NCBI GenBank assembly: GCA_965153355.1
Contig: OZ231128.1
Span: 2,728,001-2,792,000 of the forward strand
From: Flaccisagitta enflata
Lineage: Eukaryota; Chaetognatha; Sagittoidea; Aphragmophora
Direction: 5' to 3'
Length of the DNA: 64,000 nucleotides
Every line of letters begins with the position of its first letter. Position 1 is the stretch's first letter. The notes under the pieces were generated by a model. That model worked only from the letters and a program-made list of their open reading frames with translations. It was not told the DNA's origin and ran no database searches. A program made the position numbers and the translations under genes. Below, piece by piece: positions 1-11,100 of the stretch.

Positions 1-165
1 TGACCGACTCTGGTGACGATACTCTCTTGATCGGAGAATACATGAGCCGTTGTTTTCAGTTCGTGGAAGTTTGGCGGTAGACCATGACAAGCTTTTCCTT
101 AATATCAACGAAAACTTCTAAACTGAAGCACTTTTTGATGATTCGCAAATTGCTGCTCGTAAATG

Positions 166-470
166 CAGACCTGTAAAAAATTGAGTTCCCCCCCCCCCCC
201 GGTGGGATTTGGAGATGGGGTAGGAAATCAAAGAGGGGAAAAAGAGAATAGGGAAAATTTGAGGAAAATTTAACTTTTGACAGTACCAAATCATGAAAAC
301 TGTTTAGTAAAACCATTTAAAACTATTTAAGCTTTAACTACACTGTTCTATTGCTTTTTATGGGGAAGAAAATCATAGATTTCAAAATGCGACGCAACAC
401 ATCGCGGGGAAGAAAATCAAAGGCAGGAGGGGGAAAAAAATCAAAAGCAACTCTATTGTATACACCTCTG
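166..470. mobile_element. hAT-like MITE, exact 8-bp TSD CGTAAATG
   Basis: A 305-bp element with imperfect inverted ends (CAGACCTGT... / ...ACACCTCTG). It is flanked on both sides by CGTAAATG (158-165 and 471-478). Inside are a run of C, and TGGGGAAGAAAATC-type motifs shared with 38560-38876 and 51557-51801. Confidence 0.88.
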
Positions 471-478
471 CGTAAATG

Positions 479-1684
479 AGGTTTACGAAGTGGACTTATG
501 ATAAGATCATCAGCCTACAATCGGTATGGTTTGTGTTATAATCGCTGAACATGTGACGTGGGGTCGGAATATCGTTGAGGATGGGTGGAGAGGGGCATCC
601 AACCCCCATCCACACCCTACTCAAACATACTCATACACACTCAAACATAAATAAAATGTATCAAGAACGCTCATGTTTCCTCTTTTCGACTCAATCATTT
701 CTACGGACCAATAGACGGAGCAACGGATGGATGGACGGACAAAGCCTCTAAGAGTCGCTTGTCTGAATGAATGAATGAATTTATTTCGTAGCAGCCATAA
801 AAATACAAGGTGTAAGAATTGTAGAAAAAGGTTTGCAATGGAGGATAGTCTGTGAAAGTCGATATGACTTTTTTCCAACAGAGTCCTCATAAAAAATTTA
901 TTTCGCTTGAGGAAAAAAATGAGGAAAAAATAATTGAGGATAAAATCGTAAAACGGGTAAAATCCAGGGTCCGTCTGAAAAACTTAAAATCAAATGTATC
1001 GAGAAATCAAAAACTCTTTTGTTTTATTTTAAAAACTCGAAATTCCCCTATAGACTTTATGTCAACTGGAAGATCATTCCATTCCATTCCTTATGGCCGA
1101 GAATGTGAAACCAATAGGCGAAAGAGAAAGTTCGCGAGAAAGTTGAAAATTGAACTGACTACCACGTGTGTTATGGTCATGAGCTTGAGATATAGCCGTA
1201 AAGTTTGGGAGAAGATATTTTGGAGCCAGTTTATGACGGATTTAAAAAAGATGTGTCATCTTAAAGTACTTAACACGATCAGGGATAGCTAACCAAGACA
1301 ATTCATGCCCGCAATTCATGCCCGCAACTAAAAAATGAGAACGACGAAGGGTTGCAGCTGTCCGAGTTGACAATTAGTTCGAACTTCATCAACCGATGGA
1401 CGAACCTATGGACAAACATGCACGCGACTAAAAATGAGAACTATGAAGTGATACAGCAGTGAGTCGACAATTAGTTTGAACCTCTTCAATCATAATCAAA
1501 AGCGAAGGACAAATCAGGATGGTGCAGAATTTCATTTCTTTTTTATCGCGAATAATTCACCCATCTATGATGCATCGTCAGAGGATGTGATTCTCGTGCT
1601 GCCCGCTGATGACGAGCCTATTGACAATGTTTCAGAACAAAACACTTGGATACGTTGAACATTGCTGATGGTAGAACCGTATGG
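479..1684. other. No recognisable gene
   Basis: A+T-rich sequence with scattered remnants of the GGAC/GTCGCG element (about 710-760 and 1390-1430). The longest open stretch (852-1289, +) would encode a Lys-rich protein that resembles nothing I know and has no codon bias like the Sbf exons. I regard it as noncoding. Confidence 0.5.
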
Positions 1685-1780
1685 TCCTCCTTCATGAATA
1701 GGGTCCTCCATGGTAACGAGGGTCCAACGTCATGACGAGGGTCTTCCGGCATGACGAGGGTCCTCTGACATGACGGCCTA
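1685..1780. repeat. Degenerate ~20-bp tandem repeat (GGGTCCTC-CATGACGA)
   Basis: Four to five diverged copies of a unit such as GTCATGACGAGGGTCCTC. A cleaner array of the same unit lies at 18865-18945. Confidence 0.75.
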
Positions 1781-2178
1781 ATTTTAGAGCGAGCCCGCGG
1801 GCCCGATACTCTGTTTTGCGAGCTCTGAGCCCGGCAGGCTCTCTCATCAAAATGGATTTGAAGCACTTAATTTGATGGAGTTAAACGATTCAAATTTTTA
1901 GTCATTTCTTTAATATTTCACATATTGTATCATGCACTTAGTGATTATCATGATTGCATTAGCTAATCACTTACTATTATTACAAATATGGGCTGATATT
2001 ATTTGGAAATTTGACAAAACAGTTCATATCGGGATAATGATTTTCCCATCGGGCTCTGTCAAAATGTGGGGAGCGAGCCCGTCTTGCTCAGTCAAAAAAA
2101 ATCACTAAAATCAGGCCTGATTGTAACACAGAACACGCCATCCGTTTTCTTGTACCTGTTACACGTTACCTTGAACTG

Positions 2179-2449
2179 TTTTTAGTCGCGTGCTATGAAC
2201 TTTTTAGTCGCGGACACGCGACTCTACACCTTGCCGTGTCGGTCGGTCGGTAGGTCGGTAGGTCCGTCACATTTTTGAATTCCAAGCGGTTTTTGCATTA
2301 CTGCTCCTGCCAAACCGTCCGCGACTGGATTGCCGAGTATCCGGTCTTGTTCAGCTCACCACTCCTGCCTAAATGCCAGTGCGACTTTCTATACCCCTGC
2401 CCACCTGCACGCGACTGGGGTAACGATGTATCCGGCCATTTTCTTGTTT
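2179..2449 (-). mobile_element. GTCGCG-hairpin element, one copy nested in another
   Basis: An outer copy (2179-2200 and 2353-2449) is split by an inner copy (2201-2352). Both read, on the minus strand, from an AACAAGGCCGGATAC-like start to a terminal hairpin followed by CTAAAAA. The inner copy has the GGAC-type microsatellite. Confidence 0.8.
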
Positions 2450-2725
2450 CAGGACTTGATTTGATTATTAGAAACATTAAACACATGCGGGCGGAGCAAA
2501 ACAGCAAGGTGTGGAGTCACATGTCCGCGACTAAAAACGTAGTTATGATATTGTCCTTCCAATCCTTACTCATTCATACAACCGCAGTACCTCAAATCAT
2601 TATGAATGCACATTTTCACACTTTTAAGCACGATCAGTTTGGACTGATGAAGCAACGGACGGACAATGCCTCTTGTACATTGCGTGACTGCGCGACTAAA
2701 AACATCGCATCGTGCTATGGCTGGG

Positions 2726-2862
2726 TTTTTAGTCGCGTGCTACGGGACTCTACACCCCGCTTTGTCCGTCCGTCGGTCCGTAGGTCTCGGCTTCTCTGTC
2801 ACTCTTTACTTTTTTTGTGTGTTTGCAGTCTGTGGCCTCACTGCATTGTGTCAATCCCTCAT
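2726..2862 (-). mobile_element. GTCGCG-hairpin element, 5'-truncated
   Basis: The minus strand ends in an AGTCGCG-type hairpin and TAAAAA, with a GGAC-type tract inside. The AAGGCCGG start is missing. Confidence 0.7.
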
Positions 2863-3092
2863 ATGTGCTTCTGTTCGCAAGGTATTGTTGATTTTGTCAT
2901 GAGGTTCGATGTCGGCAGTTCCCACCTTAAAATCTAATCTCACACCTTCAATAATTTGTAAAGGTTTACCTTCCCTTTTCTTCGCTCGTCTAGAAGAATT
3001 TCCTGATTCGGAGATAGAAACCGAGTAGGTATATTTCCTAGAATAACACCATCAAATTTTACATTAGAAAGCTAAGCGTTAAAGCTTTCTTA

Positions 3093-3237
3093 TTTTTAGT
3101 CACGGACACGCGACTACACCTTGCCGTGTCGGTCCGTCCATCCACCTTTCCGTAACATCTGTTAATTGCGAGCGGTTTTTGCATAACTGCTCCTGCCCGA
3201 CCATCCGCGACTGGATTGCCGTGTATCCATCCTTGTT
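3093..3237 (-). mobile_element. GTCGCG-hairpin element copy
   Basis: A near full-length minus-strand copy: AACAAGGATGG-like start, GCAAAAACCGCT core, short GGAC tract, GTCGCGTGTCCGTGAC hairpin, then TAAAAA. Confidence 0.82.
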
Positions 3238-4113
3238 CCAATGCTCCTGATATTTCAGAGGTTATGATTAAAAGAAGAAATGTAGTTCATAATTTCATGA
3301 GCGCTTAGCCTTAGCTCTAAAATACTTAGAACAAATCGCCATCAGCGTTATTTTTTGTACACCTTTAACGGAATCTGGAGGTAGCATTTATATTTCCTGT
3401 GAAAAGAGAATGTAGAACAATCGACATGAATGAGTGAACGTTGACGTAGTGGATTTTTTTTTCCGATAGATATATCTGATAGGTCCTAGAGAGAAGCTTT
3501 ATGATTGGTTCGGGACTGTCAGCATCACCTTAAAAGGCCCTTACCAACTCGATGTCACCTTTACAAAATCAGCATCACCCACACAATCAGCATCATTACC
3601 ACCACGCACACCCCGTAATCTTGGGTGAGATTAAACCCCGGTGGTTGCTCGGGTTTGCTTGGGGTTGCAAAATTCACATACCTTTACTACCCTTTACCTA
3701 TGTAAACTGTTTATGTCCTAGTAACATATTTCTACATAAATAAGTTAATATCTCAAAAACCAGACTTCAGATTTAATTCGAATTTTGCAGGGGTTGTTCA
3801 TTTAGTAACCTTTACTTGTATACCAAAAAAAAAAAATCACTTAGTTTTACTACCCTCTAGCTATGTAAATCGCTTAAGTCCAATAAAATATTACTACAAA
3901 AATAATAGGCAAAGGGTAGTAAAAGTTTATGAATTTTTTTGAAAATTGATACATAAGCTCCCATTGACATAAAAATGATGCTGGTAAAGTTTCATGAACT
4001 TATGAAGTCTGGTTTAAAAGATATGAGGTTTTAACAACAAACAACAGACCATGTATCAACGCTACTTCATAGTCACCAACGAAAACTGTCCGTCGAGGAC
4101 AAAATGTTGTATA
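3238..4113. other. No recognisable gene; weak inverted repeat
   Basis: A+T-rich. AAACCAGACTTCA near 3757 is repeated inverted near 4004-4016, perhaps a decayed MITE. Two similar segments around TTACTACCCT(T/C)TA are present (3687 and 3846). No exon seen. Confidence 0.45.
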
Positions 4114-4274
4114 AACAAGGCCGGATACACGGCCACCAGTTGCGGACGGGTGGGCAGGGGTGGAAATGCGCGTTTTCCCACTTTTCAACTCTAGCGTGAC
4201 GGACGGACGGATCGACCAACCAACCGACGGACGGACGGACAAAGCCTCTTATAGTTGCGTGTCCGCAACTAAAA
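4114..4274 (+). mobile_element. GTTGCG-hairpin element copy (covarying subfamily)
   Basis: AACAAGGCCGGATACACGG start, GGACGGACGG tract, and a terminal hairpin AGTTGCG...CGCAACT followed by AAAAA. Compared with the main subfamily, both sides of the stem changed together (C-G to T-A). Confidence 0.85.
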
Positions 4275-5210
4275 ATATGTATCGATTGTAAGTCAGATCT
4301 GTACTAATTTTTTGCGTGTAAGCGACTATTTAGCCTGCTGTCCATCCGCCCATCTAAGATCTTAATACTTTTCTTGGTCGCAAACTAGCCGTAACGTCCT
4401 GTCTGATGGAAGGTTCGTCAACGCTGATTACCTCTAATCACCTCTGTCCACTTGTCCACCTTCACGCAACTCAGGTAGTCATATAACCGTCCTCAAACAA
4501 GTAGCAAACTGGCGTTTTGAATATATTTTCTGCATTTTGAAAAATATTTACGTAAAATGAATCTTTCCAAGCTTCAGTTTTCTGAAACAAAGAGGAAGAA
4601 CATGACAGGGAAATTAGCAAACCAAAATGAATAATACTATGAAATGGCGAGCGATGAGAGAAGGAATTTTTTTGTTATTCCGTTTGCGATCGAGAGCATT
4701 CTAAAGTTGAGGGTTCGACGGGCATTTGGCGTTTAGCGATTTTATAAATTCTTGGAAGGCAGATGCCTCTAGCTCTAAGCGTGAGAAATATTTGCTAAAA
4801 TCTTTAGGGGATTTGTTTATAATTGAGAGCGGTTCAAACAGTGTTACATTATGTTGTACTAATCATGTTTTATGTTTTAGTACTGTCTACCGACCAACCG
4901 ACGGACAGAGTGAGTCATGTCGCGTGCACGCGACTAATAATTTCTTAGAATTAAGGGCGCCAATTGTGAATGGTTTGTTCTTCCGTGACATGACGTCAAA
5001 GTCGATGTAATTTAAGCAGAGCCCGCCATCAGGTCTGCCAAAGTTGACAGCACTTCTGTTGCCACTCTTACAAGTTGTCACGCTGATAACGTTGGTAGGA
5101 CAAATACTCAGTTTCAGTTTGATTTATAACAGTAATTATGACAAGTGGAACAATTGTCAAATTCATAATGAAAATTACGGAAGTTATGGACGGTTTGACG
5201 TAAATCCTTA
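4275..5210. other. No recognisable gene
   Basis: A fragment of the GTCGCG element lies at about 4885-4941, ending TCGCGTGCACGCGACTAATA, and diverged pieces at 4300-4480. Nothing else is recognised. Confidence 0.45.
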
Positions 5211-5625
5211 GCTGATGGCGATGATGAAGCTACAGCTCGACGCCGACAAGAAAGCACTTGTTTCAATTTTGGTGAAGATTTGCTGAGCGGTTCGCCGTCA
5301 ATCGATGTTTAAGGATTGGTGGCGGCTTGAGAGCATCGACGTTAAGGGCTGTGGACGCGCTCGTAGTTAACAGATTTGGATAGATTTTGAACTGGAGATG
5401 CTTTAGGGTTCCGTGCAGCTACGATAAAAAATTTCGAAACGATTCCAGGTCTGGTTTGGCAGCAATCGATCGTCGAAGTTAGCGATTCGGCGGAGGCGCG
5501 AGGACGTTGAAAATTATACGGCAAGTAGTTCTAGGTATTCTGCGACTATTTACCGAGTTTCATGACGATATGAGTTCGAGAAGGCTTCAAAGTCGGTCAA
5601 TGCCGCGGCGGTTGTTGCGATTATG
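5211..5625. repeat. Dispersed repeat D, copy 1
   Basis: Shares GCGGTTCGCC, GATTCGGCGGAGGCGCGAGG and CGACTATTTA blocks, in the same order, with 6480-7140. A degenerate duplicated unit of unknown nature. Confidence 0.6.
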
Positions 5626-5735
5626 ATGAAGGCGTCAACAAGGCGGAGGCTCGTCAAGGATGCCAATGGACCAATGGACAGACAACACCACTAGTCCGCG
5701 ATTGGAAATGAAGAAGCAAATAACTGTTACTCATG

Positions 5736-6139
5736 TACAGGGTGTTTCACACCAAATGATATATAAGAAAACGATGTCATTCTGCTTTTAAAAATAATGA
5801 AACAATTCTGAAAATAGATTCATAGAACCTTTAAACTCCGATTTTTCATGTAAAAATTTCATTGGTCTGGGTCAAGTAGTTTGGCCTCAGCAAAGATATG
5901 AAAAAAAATGAACATTTTCAATCAAGGCTTTTTTCATCCTAGAAATTTTTAGACTGAAAATGTTCATTTTTTTTCAAATCTTTGCTGAGGCCAAACTACT
6001 TGACCCAAACCAATGAAATTTTTACATGAAAAATCGGAGTTTAAGGGCTCTATGAATCTATTTTCAGAATTGTTTCATTATTTCTAGAAGCAGAATGACA
6101 TCGTTTTCTTATATATCATTTGGTGTGAAACACCCTGTA
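5736..6139. mobile_element. Foldback MITE, TACAGGGTGTTTCACA ends
   Basis: A 404-bp near-perfect hairpin: arms of about 185 bp separated by a short A+T loop near 5925-5950. The ends TACAGGGTG... / ...CACCCTGTA fit a Tc1/mariner-type element with TA target sites. A related copy lies at 45007-45680. Confidence 0.92.
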
Positions 6140-6309
6140 GTCAGAATAAATCGATTCACCCAAGGGCAACACTTCTTTAAAAATCAAACCCATAAAAATT
6201 CAGTTGCATGCATGCTTATTTAAATGCTTCTAATGTAGTTTTATACATAGGCAAGAAATTGGTGCTGTAAACATTCATTACAGCAGCTAACCGACATGCT
6301 TCATCTGCA

Positions 6310-6432
6310 TTAAGACCCAGGCTGGATACACGGCAATCCAGTCGCAAAAACCGCTAGCAATTCAAAAATGTTATGGGACTGACGGACCAATGGACACAGC
6401 AAGGTGCAGAGTCGCTTGTTGGCGACTAGAAA
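6310..6432 (+). mobile_element. GTCGCG-hairpin element copy
   Basis: GGCTGGATACACGGCAATCC start, GCAAAAACCGCT core, and end GTCGCTTGTTGGCGACTAGAA. The hairpin stem is kept with changes. Confidence 0.75.
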
Positions 6433-6479
6433 TATTCCAAACTTAGTTTTTCTGGAAGAAAGATGAAAAACATGAAATT

Positions 6480-7140
6480 TGAAACGAGAGTAGTCAAGGC
6501 CTTGGAGAAGCTTTGTCTTAATTTTGATGACAATCCAAGAAGCGGTTCGCCTACAGTAGATGTTCGAAGTTCGCGGTTTGTCGGAGGTTCGAGGACGCTG
6601 ATTAAAATCGCTCTTGACAGAGTTGTAATGAACGGATTTTGGAAAAAATGCGAGTAGTAAAGGACGTGGAGCAGCTGTGTATTAATTTTGATAATGATCC
6701 GAGTAGCGGTTCACCGGTAATTGACGTTTTAAGATCGCGGTCCAGCGGCGGCACGAGCACGTTGACGGCGCTGCGCAGTCCATCAAGTTCTGTGATGCTC
6801 GCGCTGAAAACCATTGATCGGGAATGATGAGCAGCACAAAAAAGTGGAGAAAGCCAAGAGAATGGAAGAGCAAGAAGGAAGAGAACTAACGAGGAGGAGA
6901 ACCGATATTTGCAATCAGCATCACAAGTCGGCTTAAAATTAAGAGCGCCAAAAGTTTGCGATTCGGCGGAGGCGCGAGGACGCTGACTAAAATCGTTATG
7001 TACGCGCTTGGGAAGCAACGAGGACGATGAGATTTAAACTGCAAGTTGTTCCCTGCGACTATTTATCAAGTTTCATGACGATATGATGAAAAACCTGCGT
7101 TCGAGAAGTCTTCGAAGTCGGTCAATGTTGCGGCGGTTTA
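6480..7140. repeat. Dispersed repeat D, copies 2 and 3
   Basis: Two adjacent diverged copies (about 6480-6625 and 6640-6790) of a block with AGCGGTTCGCC and GAGGACGCTGA, then the downstream block (6950-7140) also present at 5470-5620. A segment at 6822-6930 recurs at 7980-8095. Short open frames exist but carry stops and frameshifts. Confidence 0.6.
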
Positions 7141-7408
7141 ACTAAAAACACTCGGAAAACATCCATTCATGAATCTTACCAGTAATAATTATGTGAATGG
7201 GTTATCTGATGTAACAAGGAGTCGGACTCCTTGTTTGACTGTTTTTGAAAACCAATTTTGTTAAAACTACTAAATTCATAGGTATACGCAACATGTTTTT
7301 TTTTTTTGGCGCTGTAACCGGAAAATGTTGCAGCAGGCATTAATGAGCAAGAAACTGGTGCTGTAAACATTTATTACAGCAGCAAACCGACATACTTCAT
7401 CTTCTTCA

Positions 7409-7664
7409 ACAAGGCTGGATATCCAGATACACGGCCACCAGTTGCGGACGGGTGGGCAGGGGCGGAAATACGCGTTTTCCCACAATTCAACTTGATCATT
7501 ACGGACCGACGAACCAGCGGATGGACAAAGCGTATCCGCAACTAAAAACCAGGCTGGATACATGGCAATGCAGTCGCAAAAACCGCTTGCAATTCAAAAA
7601 TGTTATGGGATGGACGGACCGACAGATACGGCAAGGTGCAGTGTCGCTTGTCCGCGACTAAAAT
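7409..7664 (+). mobile_element. Two adjacent GTCGCG-hairpin element copies
   Basis: The first (7409-7549) is of the GTTGCG type and ends CCGCAACTAAAAAC. The second (7552-7664) is of the GTCGCG type with the GCAAAAACCGCTTGC core and ends GTCCGCGACTAAAAT. Both are on the + strand, in tandem. Confidence 0.8.
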
Positions 7665-8122
7665 AATTCCATACTTTCATATCAGGAAGATAGATGAAAT
7701 ACAAGGCATGGCATACAGAATTGCATGATAAATGAGTATGGCAGGTATTGCAAATAGGAGGCGAATGGGCAAGATTGAACCACTTTGAGAGACATGTTAA
7801 TATGTACTTTCACGTAAATTTGTTTTTGTATTTAATTTGCCTTTCACATTAACCATGACTTGTGGATGACTGTAAGGCGGGGCCACGACGCAGACTTGGA
7901 ACTGCCCCTGCAAGCTCATACCTAAAATAATTCAAAATTTAAAAATTAATACAATAATTCAAAGAGCCCAAACCTCGAGAAATGATGAGCAGCACAAATA
8001 AAAATGGGAAGAGCCCACAAAATGGAAGAGCACTAAGGAGGAAGAGAACTAACAAGGAAGAGAGCTGGCATTTACTATCTGCATCACAAGATAGCACTGC
8101 ACTTTTGAGTCAGCATCATCAC

Positions 8123-11100
8123 AATCCATTAGTTGTCATTAAGGCTTTACCCTACAAGACGAAATTTGTTTTGAGTAATCATTATACTTAACTGTAATGG
8201 TTAATGATGCTGACTCATCATTACAACTCATTTGGACCCATTTGAACCCATAAGCTGTAATGATTTACCGGGTTATAATGGCTAGTGATGTTGACTTGTC
8301 ATTACAACCGATTTCATTGGAAATTTCCAGAGGATTGGAATGGGTTGGAACAAATTGGATTGGGTGAGAATGAATGGGAATGGGTTGTAATGACACAAGG
8401 GTGATTTTGATAAAAATTTCAACAGGCTTGGAATGGGTTGCGATGACATAAGGGGTGATTCTTAAAAAACAAGGCCGGAAACACGGCTACCCCAGTCGCG
8501 TGCGGGTGGGCAGGGGCCATAATTGAGGTCAGTTCATCATTTGGGCAGGAGCAGTGAGGCCAAAAACCGCAAAAACCCAAAAAAAGTAAAGTGTGACGGA
8601 CGGACGGACCGACGGACGGACGGACAAAGCGGGTTGTAGAGTCGCGTAGCACGCGACTAAAAATATCAACAGGATTGGAATGGGTTGGAATGAGTCAGAA
8701 TTGGTTAGAATGAATTGGAATGACTGCAGTGACATATGGGTTGATTTTGATAGAAAATTCAACAGGATTTGAATGAGTTGGAATGAGTCGGAATGGGCTG
8801 GAATGAATTGGAATGGGTTGCAATGACATTAGGGGTGATTTTGATAGTAATATCAACAGGATTGGAATGGGTTGGAATGAGTTGGAATGAAATAACCGTT
8901 GAAAGCCATTACAGCTCATTCCAACCCATTCCAATCCATTCAGGTTGTGAAAATTGAATCTAAATCCCCCGTTAAACCCCTACCTCTTAGCCCCTCCCAA
9001 TCAAGAAACTGAACCATAATGGTAATGATAGAAAAATCTCATTCAGGCTCTACACCTTAGGGTAGAGCCCGAATGACAACCTGAATGAATTTTGATGAAA
9101 TCTTCAAAAAGGAACCATAATGGTAATTATAGAAAAATCTCATTCAGGCTCTACACCTTAGGGTAGAGCCCGAATGACAACCTGAATGAATTTTGATGAA
9201 ATCTTCAAAAAGAAGTGATATTTGTTCTTTCAAGTTGAGTTCCTAGAATGGGAGGGGCTTAAAGGTAGGGGTTTATAGGGGGATTTAGACTCGATTGGAA
9301 TGGATTGGAATGGGTTGGAATGAATCAAAATGGGTCGGAATGAATTGGAATGAGTTGAAATGACATAAAGGGCGATTTTGATAGAAATGTCAACAGGATT
9401 TGAATGGGTTGGAATGATTTGGAATGAGTCGGAATGAGTCGGAATGGGCTGGAATGGGTTGCAATGACATAAGGGGTGATTTTGATAGTAATATCAAAAG
9501 GATTGGAATGAGTTGGAATGAAATAACCGTTGAAAGCCATTACAGCTCATTCCAACCCATTCCAATCCATTCCAATCCAATCAGGTTGTGAAAATTGAAT
9601 CTAAATCCCCCGTTAAACCCCTACCTCTTAGCCCCTCCCAATCAAGAAACTGAACCAAAATGGTAATGATAGAAAAATCTCATTCAGGCTCTACACCTTA
9701 GGGTAGAGCCCGAATGAGAACCTGAATGAGTTTTGATGAAATCTTCAAAAAGGAACCATAATGGTAATTATAGAAAAATCTCATTCAGGCTCTACACCTT
9801 AGGGTAGAGCCCGAATGACAACCTGAATGAATTTTGATGAAATCTTCAAAAAGAAGTGATATTTGTTCTTTAAAGTTCAGTTCCTAGAATGGGAGGGGCT
9901 TAAAGGTAGGGGTTTATAGGGGGATTTAGACTCGATTGGAATGAATTGGAATGGATTGGAATGGGTTGGAATGAATCGGAATGGGTTGGAATGAATCGGA
10001 ATGAGTTGAAATGACAAAGGGCAATTTTGATAGAAATATCAACAGGATTTGAATGGGTTGGAATGAGTTGGAATGAGTCGGAATGGGCTGGAATGAATTG
10101 GAATGGGTTGCAATGACATTAGGGGTGATTTTGATAGTAATATCAACAGGATTGGAATGGGTTGGAATGAAATAACCGTTGAAAGCCATTACAGCTCATT
10201 CCAACCCATTCCAACCCATTCCAATCCATTCAGGTTGTGAAAATTGAATCTAAATCCCCCGTTAAACCCCTACCTCTTAGCCCCTCCCAATCAAGAAACT
10301 GAACCATAATGGTAATGATAGAAAAATCTCATTCAGGCTCTACACCTTAGGGTAGAGCCCGAATGACAACCTGAATGAATTTTGATGAAATCTTCAAAAA
10401 GGAACCATAATGGTAATTATAGAAAAATCTCATTCAGGCTCTACACCTTAGGGTAGAGCCCGAATGACAACCTGAATGAATTTTGATGAAATCTTCAAAA
10501 AGAAGTGATATTTGTTCTTTCAAGTTGATTTAGACTCGATTGGAATGGGTTGGAATGAACCGGAATGAGTTGAAATGACATAAAGGGTTATTTCATTCCA
10601 ACTCATTCCAATCCTGTTGATATTACTATCAAAATCACCCCTTATGTCATTGCAACCCATATTACCAATTCACACCTTATGTCATTGCAACCCATTCCGA
10701 CTCATTCCAGCCCATTCCGACTCATTCCAACTCATTCCAACCCATTCAAATCCTATTGATATTTCTATCAAAATCGCCCTTTATGTCATTTCAACTCATT
10801 CCGATTTATTCCAACTCATTCCGATTCATTCCAACCCATTCCGATTCATTCAAACCCATTCCAATCCATTCCAAATCATTCCAATCGAGTCTAAATCCCC
10901 CTATAAACCCTTACCTTTAAGCCCCTCCCATTCTAGGAACTTAACTTTAAAATACAAATATCACTTCTTTTTGAAGTTTTCATCAAAATTCATTGAGGTT
11001 GTCATTGGGGCTCTACCCTAAGGTGTAGAGCCTGAATGAGATTTTTCTATAATTACCATTATGGTTCCTTTTTGAAGATTTCATCAAAATTCATTCAGGT

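Noticed and set aside
852-1292. 146-codon + strand frame with Lys-rich product
   Set aside because: A+T-rich composition unlike the Sbf exons, no family resemblance, no splice or promoter signals seen.
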